A stretch of DNA of 59,691 bases from Kiritimatiellales bacterium (GTDB taxonomy: Bacteria > Verrucomicrobiota > Kiritimatiellia > Kiritimatiellales > Pontiellaceae), in the NCBI GenBank assembly GCA_021734595.1, contig JAIPIO010000002.1, positions 1 to 59,691 on the forward strand, in the 5' to 3' direction. A program made the translations under genes and the position numbers. The notes below the pieces were generated by a model, which was not told the DNA's origin, did no database searches, and worked only from the letters and a program-made list of their open reading frames with translations. Shown in pieces: positions 33,304 to 41,476 of the stretch; the stretch's first letter is position 1, and each line of letters opens with the position of its first letter.

Positions 33304-33990
33304 CTAATTCAATTCCCTGATCCGGATGTTGCGGAACCAGATCGGCGCGCCGCCGTGCTTGCCCTGCAACCCTACCCGGCCGTGGGTGGGCATGCCGGCA
33401 ACCGGATTTTTTGCCAGCCAGTTTGGGATTTTAGAACCGTCCGGGTTGATTGCGGCGTCGGTCCATTGGGTCATGTCCATGGAGGTAACAAGCTCTCCGT
33501 TGATCACCACATCGATTTTCGTATCGATACAGGTTATGGTGTAGCGGTTCCATTCGCCGGGCCTGTTAATCATTCTTTGGGTGGGTGCCAGTCGACCGAA
33601 AATGGCGCCGCTGCGCCAAGTATCGTCAACCTTGGTCCATTTGTTACCGAAGTCGTCGAGTATCTGGATTTCGAGGGAGTTGGGAATCCAGTTCTTTGTG
33701 TCGGAGCAATAGACGACCACGCCGCTGTTCGCGTTTGTTCCATTTTTGCATTCCAGATCCAGGATAAAGTTGTTGTAGTCGCGCCGGGTCCAGACAACTT
33801 TGTCTTCGCTGGCCGTCAGCACACCACCAGAGGTGGTCCATACCCCCGCGTCGTAGTCGGCGTTGGAAAGGTCGGGGGCAAACAAGGCTTCCCAGCCACT
33901 GGTGTCAGGGTGCGGTTCCGCCGCATTTCCGACCGCAGGATTCCGGCATCCGGTTATGGCGCAGAGCAAACATAATACTGCATATTTCAT
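33304..33990 (-). CDS. DUF1080 (3-keto-disaccharide hydrolase-type) lipoprotein
   Basis: The product has 228 residues. A lipobox ends the signal MKYAVLCLLCAITGC. The concanavalin-like fold of DUF1080 is shown by WTRRDYNNFILDLECKNGTNANSGVVVYC, SLEIQILDD, GEWNRYTITCIDTKIDVVINGELV and GRVGLQGKHGGAPIWFRNIRIREL. Family members cleave 3-keto-glycosides or bind glycans in PVC and Bacteroidetes bacteria. GAGGTGG precedes ATG 33990. It is a single gene. Confidence 0.9.
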   Translation of the reverse strand: MKYAVLCLLCAITGCRNPAVGNAAEPHPDTSGWEALFAPDLSNADYDAGVWTTSGGVLTASEDKVVWTRRDYNNFILDLECKNGTNANSGVVVYCSDTKNWIPNSLEIQILDDFGNKWTKVDDTWRSGAIFGRLAPTQRMINRPGEWNRYTITCIDTKIDVVINGELVTSMDMTQWTDAAINPDGSKIPNWLAKNPVAGMPTHGRVGLQGKHGGAPIWFRNIRIRELN

Positions 33991-34108
33991 CGTTTCCACC
34001 TCGTTGTACGTTGATTCTCCCGTCAGAAAAAATACTCCCGCATTTCCCGATATTGAAAGGTTTTAGGCAAGCAGAATTACCGGTTATGTTTATGCGTTGC
34101 TGCGCCGT

Positions 34109-34144
34109 TTCCAAGGATTGGAACCAATCTTCCAGACATTGGAA
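34109..34144. repeat. Pair of dispersed palindromes, intergenic
   Basis: TTCCAAGGATTGGAA (34109-34123) and TTCCAGACATTGGAA (34130-34144), both perfect and 6 bases apart, lie just after the end of the CpXC gene on its strand. Confidence 0.92.
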
Positions 34145-34168
34145 ATTTTGGAATTCGGCATACGCGAT

Positions 34169-34858
34169 TCAATCGACGCTTTCGTTTTCGTCGAGGAGCA
34201 GGCGGGGGGCGCTGATGTAGGGGCCGGGGAACATTTCGAAGAACTCCTCACCGCTGGTTTCAAACATTTCGCACAGCGACTCGTAGGCCGCCCGCCCGTA
34301 GCGCAGGATATCCTTCAGTTCCTTTGTCTCCATATCCTGCATGACAAAGCAGAGCTCCTCGTCGGTGGAGTCGTGCACATTGAGCAGCAGCCGGAATTTT
34401 TCGGGCGGTATTTTGGACAGATTCCGGGTGTAGATACTGTACTTAACGTATTCCACCACCCGTTCGTTCATGCCCGCTTCGATCATGAAAATCATCTCAA
34501 CCAGCTCGACCCGCGAGAACACCAGCCGCACGCGCGGCGGCGTGAAATCGGCTGGAAGCGCATCGTTCAATTCCTCCATGGTCTGGTCGAACTCCTCCAG
34601 TATCCTTACCTGCGCGGCTTCGTCCAGCGCCGGCATCCAGTGGATCAGGACGTTGTTGACGGGATCGTTGTAGAGTAGCGGCATGTCCACCCGGAACGAG
34701 TCGCCGCAGTCTTCGCACTCCACGCGGTTCAGACGGTTTTCCATGATCGCCTGCCGCAGTCCGGAGTTGTCCGTTGCCTTGACCGATTCGTACAGTTCCA
34801 CATCCTGCGCATGCCCGCAGGCAGGACAGGTAATATTATATCTCTTTTTTGTGCTCAT
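34169..34858 (-). CDS. CpXC-domain zinc-ribbon protein
   Basis: The product has 229 residues. The N-terminus YNITCPACGHAQDVELY and the later RVECEDCGDSFRVD supply two Cys pairs of a zinc ribbon, the CpXC pattern. The rest is helical and acidic (QVRILEEFDQTMEELN, ELCFVMQDMETKEL). ATG 34858 overlaps the SrkA stop as ATGA. It is cytoplasmic; the family function is unknown. It is the last of a three-gene operon. Confidence 0.8.
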   Translation of the reverse strand: MSTKKRYNITCPACGHAQDVELYESVKATDNSGLRQAIMENRLNRVECEDCGDSFRVDMPLLYNDPVNNVLIHWMPALDEAAQVRILEEFDQTMEELNDALPADFTPPRVRLVFSRVELVEMIFMIEAGMNERVVEYVKYSIYTRNLSKIPPEKFRLLLNVHDSTDEELCFVMQDMETKELKDILRYGRAAYESLCEMFETSGEEFFEMFPGPYISAPRLLLDENESVD

Positions 34859-35859
34859 AAACCCGCTCCGTATCCGCACAACCGCGGATCGTTCAGAATA
34901 ACATGGTATTGATGTTCCAGATCCGCGATTTCGCGCTGCCAGAACATATCGCTGCCCCAGTCGGGGAAATTGGTTTTAAACCTGAAGTCATCCAGCTGCG
35001 TACTGCACCAGGCCAGGAAATAGATGATCCGCATGGCGCGCAGGATTTCCACCAGACGCAGCGACCGGTCGTCGAAATCCAGAAACTGCTCGTAACCCTG
35101 CAGGATCAGATCCATTTCCCGGCGTGCCTTGTCGGCATGGTCCGGCAGCAGCAGCCACAGGTCCTGCACCGGCGGCCCCGTCATCATATCGTCGAAATCA
35201 ATCACCATCAGCCCTTCGTCGGGCCGGTCCAGAATATTGCCGCGGTGGCAGTCGCCGTGGATCCGCTGCAGCTCGATCCCCTCGAACCCACGCACGGCTA
35301 TCTCGACAATGCGCGTGCAGACATCGCGCAGACGTTCCGCCAGAACCGGCGGCATGAAACCGCCGCCGAACAGCTGGCGCAGCTCGGGCCCGGTGGTGCT
35401 GTCGGGGTGCAGCACCAGGCGGTGCGGCGCGGCACGGCGGCTGCCGGCAAGGTGGATGCGCCCCACCAGACTGCCGAGCCGTCGCCAGTCCTCATCGGAC
35501 TGCAGTTCCATTTCTCGCCCGGACTTTTTATTGAAAAGCGCAAACATGATTCCGTCTGCCTCGGCCAGAGTTCCGCCACGGGGCAGTTCCAGCGGTGCCG
35601 CAATCGGAATCTCATCGTTGGCGCAGTCCAGCATGAAATCGTGTTCATCCTGCAGCACTGCGCGCTCCCAGCGGCCTGGACGGTAGAATTTTGCAATCAG
35701 CCGTTTGCCCGCCACGGTTTCCAGTTCGTAGACGCGGTTGATATAACTGGGAAGCGGCGAGGTCAGTCCTGTCAGATGGCAGTCCAGCGCGGTTTCCACG
35801 GCATCAAGAATGCAGTCGGGCGTCAGCGCTTCAAAGGCTGGTACGACCGGGGCGTTCAT
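34855..35859 (-). CDS. srkA: SrkA/RdoA-type Ser/Thr protein kinase
   Basis: The 334-residue protein has the aminoglycoside-phosphotransferase/YihE fold. LPSYINRVYELE and LIAKFYRPGRW (ATP-binding Lys) are followed by the catalytic loop QRIHGDCHRGNIL and the metal site VIDFDDMMTGPPVQDLWLLL. These are specific to the stress-response kinase A group. It starts within the stop of the HAD gene (ATGA) and ends in the start of the CpXC gene, so all three are translationally coupled. Confidence 0.92.
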   Translation of the reverse strand: MNAPVVPAFEALTPDCILDAVETALDCHLTGLTSPLPSYINRVYELETVAGKRLIAKFYRPGRWERAVLQDEHDFMLDCANDEIPIAAPLELPRGGTLAEADGIMFALFNKKSGREMELQSDEDWRRLGSLVGRIHLAGSRRAAPHRLVLHPDSTTGPELRQLFGGGFMPPVLAERLRDVCTRIVEIAVRGFEGIELQRIHGDCHRGNILDRPDEGLMVIDFDDMMTGPPVQDLWLLLPDHADKARREMDLILQGYEQFLDFDDRSLRLVEILRAMRIIYFLAWCSTQLDDFRFKTNFPDWGSDMFWQREIADLEHQYHVILNDPRLCGYGAGL

Positions 35860-36521
35860 ACTTCCAATGCCTGGAACAGTTCGTCGGCATCCTCGAATGA
35901 ATCAACGACTATATCCGCGCCCTCGGCGGTCAGGGTTGCGCGGTCGAACTGGCCGTTGCATACGGCCACGGAGGTGATTCCATTGACCCGGGCGGCATGG
36001 ATGTCCGAGGGGGTGTCGCCCAGCAGAAAAGAGCCGGATGGATTTCCCGCGCGTTCCAGCGCCAGCGCGGCCATTCGGGCGCGGTCGCCGTCGTCATCGC
36101 CGAATCCGCCGATGTCGCTGAAATACGGTCCAATGCCCGCGTGCCTGAGTTTGATGTAGGCGCAGGACCGGATGTTGCCGGTCACCAAACCGAGTTTCCA
36201 ATGGTTGGAAACCTTTTCCAGAAAAGTTCCAACCCCTGGAAAAACCGTCGGTGGCTGCTCCACCAAGAAACGGTCAAGCAACGGTGGCAGGCAATCGAAA
36301 AAACCCTGTTCCAATGCCGGGTCGGGGGCAATCTGCTGTTCGCGCATCAGTTGCGCCAGCACCCGGATATCGGTGGCACCGGCAAAGTTGATGTGGGAAA
36401 TATCAATCGGAATGTTGAATGCCGATTCAAACGCGGCGGCAAAAGCATCCCGACCCGCGCCGCGCGCATAAAGCAGCGTCCCGTCAATATCGCAGAAAAT
36501 ATATCGATCGCCGACGCTCAT
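35856..36521 (-). CDS. HAD-family hydrolase (phosphoglycolate phosphatase-like)
   Basis: The product is 221 residues from MSVGDRYIFCDIDGTLL. Motif I is FCDIDGTLL, motif II VTGNIRS, and motif IV FLLGDTPSDIHAARVNG. The longer frame to 36548 reads through palindrome 36528-36542 and is not used. Three palindromes touch the coding sequence: 36196-36210 (V-S-N-H-W-K), 36227-36241 (F-P-G-V-G-T) and 35862-35876 at the very C-terminus (F-Q-A-L-E-V-stop). It heads the operon with SrkA and CpXC. Confidence 0.88.
   Translation of the reverse strand: MSVGDRYIFCDIDGTLLYARGAGRDAFAAAFESAFNIPIDISHINFAGATDIRVLAQLMREQQIAPDPALEQGFFDCLPPLLDRFLVEQPPTVFPGVGTFLEKVSNHWKLGLVTGNIRSCAYIKLRHAGIGPYFSDIGGFGDDDGDRARMAALALERAGNPSGSFLLGDTPSDIHAARVNGITSVAVCNGQFDRATLTAEGADIVVDSFEDADELFQALEV
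35862..35876. repeat. Dispersed palindrome at the HAD C-terminus
   Basis: TTCCAATGCCTGGAA is perfect and encodes the last residues F-Q-A-L-E before V and stop, directly before the SrkA start at 35859. Confidence 0.9.
36196..36241. repeat. Two dispersed palindromes inside the HAD gene
   Basis: TTCCAATGGTTGGAA (36196-36210) and TTCCAACCCCTGGAA (36227-36241), both perfect and 16 bases apart, with a half site TTCCA between them. They lie next to motif II in two different non-common frames. Confidence 0.92.
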
Positions 36522-36527
36522 GGGGTT

Positions 36528-36542
36528 TTCCAATGATTGGAA
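36528..36542. repeat. Dispersed palindrome between NYN-like and HAD genes
   Basis: TTCCAATGATTGGAA is perfect, immediately upstream of the HAD start at 36521 and just before the stop codon of the NYN-like gene. Confidence 0.93.
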
Positions 36543-36544
36543 AA

Positions 36545-37123
36545 TCAATCGATGAGGTCAATCAGATCGTTGATCGCATCCTGTTCCGACCGATCCTCTT
36601 TCTGACCCTGATCTACCGGCGCCACATCTTTGACCGGCTGCGGCCGGTTCGGGGAGCGGCGGCGCTGCTGCGACCTACTGCGGTCACGGTCATTTCCACG
36701 CTCCCGTTCGCCGTCGAAACTGCCGGCCTCAAATGCCTTGCGGAAGGTGTTTACACGCATCGTATCCAGTCCGCTTTTGTGCGCCTGTGCCTCCAGCGTT
36801 TTGTTTTCCACCACCAGCACGGCTCCGCGCCCGGCCTTTTTTATGGTTTTGATCAGGCAACCCGCGTGTGCCTTCTCCGACTTGCTATAGATGATAAGGA
36901 CGCCTTCAAACTTCTTGCCGCCAGGTGCCTTGTTGAGCGGCGATCCGCACAGAACAACGGTCATACCCACTTTTTCCCGGTTGGCGAACCGCGACAACCG
37001 CCGCAACATCTGCAACTGATTCCGCGGGGCCATGCGTCCCCGCGTCCCCGTTACTTCCGCAAACGACACGCCATCCACCACCACCGATTTTTGTACTGCC
37101 TTAAACAGGCTTAAGAAGCTCAT
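36545..37123 (-). CDS. Divergent NYN/YacP-like protein with charged tail
   Basis: The product has 192 residues. The core SVVVDGVSFAEV, QLQMLRRLSRFANREKVGMTVVLCGSP, FEGVLIIYSKSEKAHAGCLIKTI and AVLVVENKTLEAQAHKSG follow the order of NYN/YacP RNases. The usual T-A-D-x-x-I acidic motif reads A-H-A-G-C-L-I, so one catalytic Asp appears to be lost. The tail from about residue 135 is strongly charged (ERERGNDRDRSRSQQRRR), suggesting nucleic-acid binding. AAGGGAA precedes the ATG. A non-catalytic RNA-binding role is an inference. Confidence 0.6.
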   Translation of the reverse strand: MSFLSLFKAVQKSVVVDGVSFAEVTGTRGRMAPRNQLQMLRRLSRFANREKVGMTVVLCGSPLNKAPGGKKFEGVLIIYSKSEKAHAGCLIKTIKKAGRGAVLVVENKTLEAQAHKSGLDTMRVNTFRKAFEAGSFDGERERGNDRDRSRSQQRRRSPNRPQPVKDVAPVDQGQKEDRSEQDAINDLIDLID

Positions 37124-37318
37124 AGTTTATTCCCTTTTTGTTAGCTTTCCACTTTCCACCATGCACTTACGCCGTCGTTTAAGCCGCAACCGATTTTTCA
37201 TTATGCGGAAGCTTGGCGGCGTGTTGCCGTGCAATAAAAGGTGAGGACGGTACATGATGCGTCAAAAAAGGGCAAGCATGTAATCACGGGCGATACGACC
37301 CCCGCACAACGGGGGGAA

Positions 37319-38557
37319 TCAAAGCACGGTTCCTGCGGGAATTACGGTGTTCTTTCGGATCACGATGATGCCATCGCAGACATGGTAGAATTCCCTGACT
37401 TCATCGGCAGGCTTGCCATCGGGTGCTATGACAACGTCGTCACCAATCCGCACGTTTTTATCGATGATGGCTTTGCTGATTTTACAATTGCGCCCGATAC
37501 CTAGTGGAATTCCGGATGGGTGTCCTATTTCCCCGTGTTCATAGAAATCCGCGCCCATTAAAATGGAATCCTCGATCACCGTGCCCTCCCCGATCTTGGC
37601 CCGCAAGCCAATCACCGCATGACTGATGCGCTCACCGGAAACGATGCATCCATCCGAGAGCAGGCAATGCTCCAAATGGCACTGATTGATTTTCGAAGGC
37701 GGCAGAAAGCGCATGCGCGAATAGATGGGTGCGCCCGCCTCATAGAATGAAAAGCTGGGGAGTGCATCCGTCAGCCCCAGATTGGCTTCCCAGAACGAAC
37801 GGATGGTTCCGATATCCTGCCAGTATCCGTTAAAAATATAGCTGAAGACATTATAGCGTTCGATCGCCTTCGGGATGATGTGCTTGCCGAAATCCGGTTC
37901 GTCGCTATCTGTCAGCAGGGTTTCCAGCACATTCGTACTGAAGATATAGATGCCCATGCTGGCCAGGAATCGTTCTTCATCGTACATTGGGGCCCGCAAC
38001 TCATCGAGCAGCGGTGTATCGCCCGGCTTTTCCGCAAACCGTACAATCCGACCCGTTTTATCCACATGCATCAGTCCCAGCGCGCCAGCTTCCTGCCGCA
38101 CCACCGGATTGGTACAAATAGTTACATCCGCATTGTTCGCTTTGTGCTGGGCAATTACATTTTCCAAGTCCATTCGGTAAAGTTGATCACCGGACAGCAC
38201 CACCACACAGTCGGGTTTTTCATACATGAAATAACGCATGGAACGCCGCACAGCATCCGCCGTGCCTTGGAACCACCCGGCGGAATCCGGCGTCTGCTCC
38301 GCGGCCAAGATGCGCACAAATCCGCCACTGAACTGATCAAAGCGGTACGTTGCGTTGACGTGCTGGTGCAGCGATACGCTGTTGAACTGCGTGAGCAGGT
38401 AGATCCGTCTGATATTGTTGTTCAGGCAGTTGCTGATCGGAATATCCACCAGCCGGTATTTGCCGGCCACCGGCACCGCGGGTTTTGAACGCTCGTCCGT
38501 CAACGGCTGCAAACGGGTCCCTTTACCTCCACCCAGAATCAATCCGACCACGCTCAT
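37319..38557 (-). CDS. glgC: Glucose-1-phosphate adenylyltransferase
   Basis: The 412-residue protein makes ADP-glucose for glycogen. Signatures are VVGLILGGGKGTRLQPLT, KPAVPVAGKYRLVDIPISN and VVLSGDQLYRMD; the C-terminal left-handed beta-helix is complete (AVIGLRAKIGEG, KAIIDKNVRIGDD). The frame extends to 38587, but AAGGGAATGG precedes MSVVG at 38557. Glycogen storage fits an organism living on pulses of polysaccharide. It is a single gene divergent from tRNA-Lys. Confidence 0.95.
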   Translation of the reverse strand: MSVVGLILGGGKGTRLQPLTDERSKPAVPVAGKYRLVDIPISNCLNNNIRRIYLLTQFNSVSLHQHVNATYRFDQFSGGFVRILAAEQTPDSAGWFQGTADAVRRSMRYFMYEKPDCVVVLSGDQLYRMDLENVIAQHKANNADVTICTNPVVRQEAGALGLMHVDKTGRIVRFAEKPGDTPLLDELRAPMYDEERFLASMGIYIFSTNVLETLLTDSDEPDFGKHIIPKAIERYNVFSYIFNGYWQDIGTIRSFWEANLGLTDALPSFSFYEAGAPIYSRMRFLPPSKINQCHLEHCLLSDGCIVSGERISHAVIGLRAKIGEGTVIEDSILMGADFYEHGEIGHPSGIPLGIGRNCKISKAIIDKNVRIGDDVVIAPDGKPADEVREFYHVCDGIIVIRKNTVIPAGTVL

Positions 38558-38690
38558 ATTCCATTCCCTTTCATCTGCCCAATGCAATTTGAGAGTAACC
38601 GAATCTGCATTTTACGGAAACAACAGAAATCAGCAAATTTAACACTTGCCTCGCTCTGGCCATTCATGTACTTTTCGCGCTCCTTTTTGA

Positions 38691-38766
38691 GGGCCGGTAG
38701 CTCAGTTGGTAGAGCATTTGACTTTTAATCAAAGGGTCCCGGGTTCGAGCCCCGGCCGGCTCACCA
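38691..38766 (+). tRNA. tRNA-Lys (anticodon UUU)
   Basis: The acceptor GGGCCGG pairs with CCGGCTC (one G-T), with discriminator A and an encoded CCA. The stem TTTGA/TCAAA carries the loop CTTTTAA, so the anticodon is TTT. The T arm is CCGGG-TTCGAGC-CCCGG. Confidence 0.97.
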
Positions 38767-38770
38767 TTTG

Positions 38771-38806
38771 AAAGCCCTGCGAACGTTTTGTTCGCAGGGC
38801 TTTTTT
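38771..38806 (+). terminator. Intrinsic terminator of tRNA-Lys
   Basis: AGCCCTGCGAAC (38773-38784) pairs perfectly with GTTCGCAGGGCT (38790-38801) over a 5-base loop, followed by a T run. It would also serve the convergent dehydrogenase gene ending at 38823. Confidence 0.92.
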
Positions 38807-38822
38807 AGCAACGGCCGCCCGT

Positions 38823-39785
38823 TCAGGGTATCAGGATCAGTTCACCGAAATTTCCGGCGGCATAAACCACGCTGTTTCGGATGCATATTTCCGCCATGCG
38901 CGCATTGGCCTCGAAGGTATTCGATGCACAGTGAGGGGTGAGGATGCAGTTTTCCAATGTCTGGAAACTTTGACCCGCCGGTTTATAGGGTTCGTTAATA
39001 AACACGTCGAGTGCCGCACCGGCAATTTGCCTTTTTTCCAACCATTGGAAAAGTGCGGCTTCATCGATCAGCGAGCCGCGGGCCGTGTTGATCAAGAACG
39101 CGGACGGTTTCATCTGACGAAGAAACTCCGCGTTGACCATACCGGCGGTCTGCGGCGTGTCGGGCAGATGCAGCGATACGTAATCGGCCGGAGCAATGCA
39201 GGCGTTAATATCTGTGAAGTAAGCGTCTGCCAGCTCGGCGTCGGCCGAGTCGAGTGCCGGCATAATATCAAAGGCGGCAATGTTCATCCGAAAACCATGT
39301 TTGGCAATCGCAGCCGTTTCGCGGGCAATGCGGCCGAACCCGATCAACGCCAGCGTTTTTCCGCGTAGTTCAGCCCCGGCAATCTTGTTCCATTTCCCGG
39401 ATTTCATTTCGCGGTTGAACGTGCAGACGGTGCGCGCGAGCGCCAGCATCAAAGCCATGGCATGCTCGGCCACGGCCGTTTCCAGCACGCCGGGCGTGTA
39501 GCCCACGCGCAGGCCGTGTTCCTTGCATAGGGCGACCGGCACCGAAGCATATCCGACACCAAAGCGCTGGATCAATGTTCCGGGGCGCAACGCGCCGTAA
39601 AACTCCGCCGAATATTTTTTGGTGCCAATAATGAATATATCCGCCTTCTGCTCGCGATGGAACGTCAGCGCTTTTTCTTCTTCCAACGGATGGATGAAAC
39701 ACCAGTTGAATCCGTTTTTTTTTGCGGCGGCGTTGAACAGTTCCGGTGCGCGCGAATAGATGGTCTGTTCGATAACGATGTTCAT
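38823..39785 (-). CDS. D-isomer-specific 2-hydroxyacid dehydrogenase
   Basis: The 320-residue enzyme has the NAD site LALIGFGRIARETAAIAK, catalytic Arg in LINTARGSLIDE, Glu in LDVFINEP and His in ILTPHCAS. Two perfect palindromes are read F-Q-W-L-E (39036-39050) and F-Q-T-L-E (38952-38966), at places where the family normally has variable L-x-x-L segments. It overlaps the aldolase gene by ATGA and shares its promoter. The pair probably interconverts hydroxy acids and the aldol product of a sugar acid. Confidence 0.92.
   Translation of the reverse strand: MNIVIEQTIYSRAPELFNAAAKKNGFNWCFIHPLEEEKALTFHREQKADIFIIGTKKYSAEFYGALRPGTLIQRFGVGYASVPVALCKEHGLRVGYTPGVLETAVAEHAMALMLALARTVCTFNREMKSGKWNKIAGAELRGKTLALIGFGRIARETAAIAKHGFRMNIAAFDIMPALDSADAELADAYFTDINACIAPADYVSLHLPDTPQTAGMVNAEFLRQMKPSAFLINTARGSLIDEAALFQWLEKRQIAGAALDVFINEPYKPAGQSFQTLENCILTPHCASNTFEANARMAEICIRNSVVYAAGNFGELILIP
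38952..39050. repeat. Two dispersed palindromes inside the dehydrogenase gene
   Basis: TTCCAATGTCTGGAA (38952-38966) and TTCCAACCATTGGAA (39036-39050), both perfect and both in the F-Q-x-L-E frame. Confidence 0.93.
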
Positions 39786-40558
39786 AATTTGCTTTTCTGT
39801 TTTTTACGGACTTCGGAAAGCATGGTGCGGCAGCCATCGATGATAAATCCCGTGTCGAGGCCGAGCGCGATGAAGCGAAAGCCCATGTCAATCCGCCGGG
39901 CCACCTGCGGCGGATCGTTGGGAACAATATGAAAACCGGGCGGCACGCCGTGCCTGATACAGGCATCAAGCAGTATTTTCTGCGCCGCGAGGACTTCAGG
40001 ATGGTCCAGTTGTCCGGCCAGTTCCATCGACGCAGAAAGATCGTACGGCCCGATAAAAGTGGCATCGATGCCGGGCACGGAGAGGATATCATCGACGTTT
40101 TGCACCGAGTCGATATGTTCCAGCATGACGATGACTAATACACCATCATTATGAGTTTTAAAATAGTCGGAAAAATTGCGGCCAAAATCAGTGCATCGTG
40201 CGAGTGAGGCCCCGCGGATGCCTTCCGGTGGATATTTGGCAACCGCAACCGCGTGCTCGGCTTGTTCCCTGGTGTTCACGCACGGAACAATGATTCCATC
40301 GGCACCGCAGTCGAGGGCTTTTTTGGCGGCCACATCGTCGCAGGACGGCAGACGAACCAGCAGATCCTTGCCGGAGCCCTTAACCGCCCGACAAATATTT
40401 TCCAAGGTTTGGAAATCATGCGCCGTATGCTCCATATCGACGCAGATCCAGTCAAAATCCTCTCCGGCCAATATTTCCGCCACATTCGGATGCGGAATCA
40501 TATTCCACGCGCCGAGTGCGACCTCGCCTCGCATCAGTTTCGCTTTGGTCGTCCCCAT
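39782..40558 (-). CDS. HpcH/HpaI-family aldolase (2-keto-3-deoxy sugar acid type)
   Basis: The 258-residue enzyme contains WICVDMEHTAHD, LLVRLPSCDD, ADGIIVPCVNTREQAE, VIVMLEHIDSVQNVDDIL (metal Glu) and TFIGPYDLSASMELAG, the class II HpaI signature. It cleaves 2-keto-3-deoxy acids to pyruvate plus an aldehyde. A palindrome at 40400-40414 is read F-Q-T-L-E. The promoter and operator lie at 40581-40621, divergent from the GntR gene. Confidence 0.92.
   Translation of the reverse strand: MGTTKAKLMRGEVALGAWNMIPHPNVAEILAGEDFDWICVDMEHTAHDFQTLENICRAVKGSGKDLLVRLPSCDDVAAKKALDCGADGIIVPCVNTREQAEHAVAVAKYPPEGIRGASLARCTDFGRNFSDYFKTHNDGVLVIVMLEHIDSVQNVDDILSVPGIDATFIGPYDLSASMELAGQLDHPEVLAAQKILLDACIRHGVPPGFHIVPNDPPQVARRIDMGFRFIALGLDTGFIIDGCRTMLSEVRKKQKSKL
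40400..40414. repeat. Dispersed palindrome inside the aldolase gene
   Basis: TTCCAAGGTTTGGAA is perfect and read F-Q-T-L-E on the coding strand. Confidence 0.9.
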
Positions 40559-40580
40559 GAAATTTCCTCGCGTATTTTGT

Positions 40581-40614
40581 TTGTTATCACGGTGTTATAA
40601 CACCAATATAACAA
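40581..40614. promoter_or_regulatory. Operator for the GntR-type regulator overlapping a divergent promoter
   Basis: GGTGTTATAACACC (40591-40604) is a perfect 14-bp palindrome. TTGTTAT (40581-40587) and ATAACAA (40608-40614) extend the same dyad to 34 bp, with a mismatched 3-base step on each side. On the minus strand TTGACA (40616-40621) and TATAAC (40594-40599) form a promoter with a 16-base spacer for the aldolase operon. The palindrome covers its spacer and -10 box, as expected for repression, and lies 18 bases before the regulator's own ATG. Confidence 0.8.
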
Positions 40615-40631
40615 CTGTCAACGGAGAAGTT

Positions 40632-41300
40632 ATGAATACTACCGAGCAGTCATCCCGGGAGCATGCCCCCACCAGCGAAAAGCAGGTTACCGATAAACTG
40701 CGCTCCCATATTCTGAATGGTGATCTACCGGTTGGGAACTTTCTTTCCCAGCGCAAACTGGCTGAACTGACGGGTTCATCGGTGATTTCCGTGCGCGGTG
40801 CCCTGCGACAGCTTGAAAATGAAGGACTCATTGTCAACGTGCCACGCATCGGTGTCCGCATTCCGGAGGATACGCCGCAGACCGTGCGCGACCGCTACCT
40901 GATCCGTAAAGCCCTTGAAACGGCTGCAGTTGAACAGATATGCGGAAGGCTTGCGGATGACGCAAAAAACAAACTGATTGAAACCGCACGCGAACTAGAC
41001 CGGTTGGTCGGGGAACATGAGGCAGAAACCTATCCGGAATTCGCCCGGCTTCACCACGAGTTCCACCTGCTCATCGCATCCAGTTCCCGCAGTCCCCTGC
41101 TCGTTCAAATGCTTCGACGGGTGATCAATCCCAGCCTGATGATGCTCAACGCCGCCCGCTCCTGGAAAGTGCCTTCCGAGCTGCACCAGAATCATATTGA
41201 ACTCGCCGAAGCCATCCTCAGCGGAAATATGAAAGAGGCGGTTCAGGCGATTCAGAACCACATACAAGTCGGTCTTGAAAGCGAGTTGGCCGCTCTGTAA
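40632..41300 (+). CDS. GntR-family regulator, FCD type
   Basis: The product has 222 residues. Residues 18-85 form the winged helix (VTDKLRSHILNGDLPVGNFLSQRKLAELTGSSVISVRGALRQLENEGLI). Residues 95-215 form the all-helical FCD ligand domain, with EFARLHHEFHLLIASSS, HQNHIELAEAI and a C-terminal H, the usual metal-binding set. GGAGAAG precedes ATG 40632. It is divergent from the aldolase/dehydrogenase operon, which it should repress through the adjacent operator. The ligand is probably a sugar acid. Confidence 0.92.
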   Translation: MNTTEQSSREHAPTSEKQVTDKLRSHILNGDLPVGNFLSQRKLAELTGSSVISVRGALRQLENEGLIVNVPRIGVRIPEDTPQTVRDRYLIRKALETAAVEQICGRLADDAKNKLIETARELDRLVGEHEAETYPEFARLHHEFHLLIASSSRSPLLVQMLRRVINPSLMMLNAARSWKVPSELHQNHIELAEAILSGNMKEAVQAIQNHIQVGLESELAAL

Positions 41301-41394
41301 CGTGCCTCCACCCGAGCCGACCGTTTCGGCGGCGGTTTTCTTTTGCAGATGTCCGCTCTATGTTTCCAGAACCTGAAAATGTTAGAGTGGTTTT

Positions 41395-41440
41395 TTCCAA
41401 CATCTGGAACTGTACGGTTGAAATTTTCCAATGTCTGGAA
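41395..41440. repeat. Dispersed palindromes between convergent genes
   Basis: TTCCAACATCTGGAA (41395-41409) and TTCCAATGTCTGGAA (41426-41440) are perfect, 16 bases apart. A degenerate copy TTCCAGAACCTGAAA lies at 41363-41377. They occupy the gap between the GntR gene and the giant gene and could end both transcripts. Confidence 0.92.
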
Positions 41441-41476
41441 GCCCGGAACGACGAGCGTCCCGAGCTTCTGATAGCT

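Noticed and set aside
32747..33320. Several overlapping ORFs of 60-170 codons in both strands
   Set aside because: They run through the inverted repeats and palindromes, have no ribosome sites and no recognisable domains.
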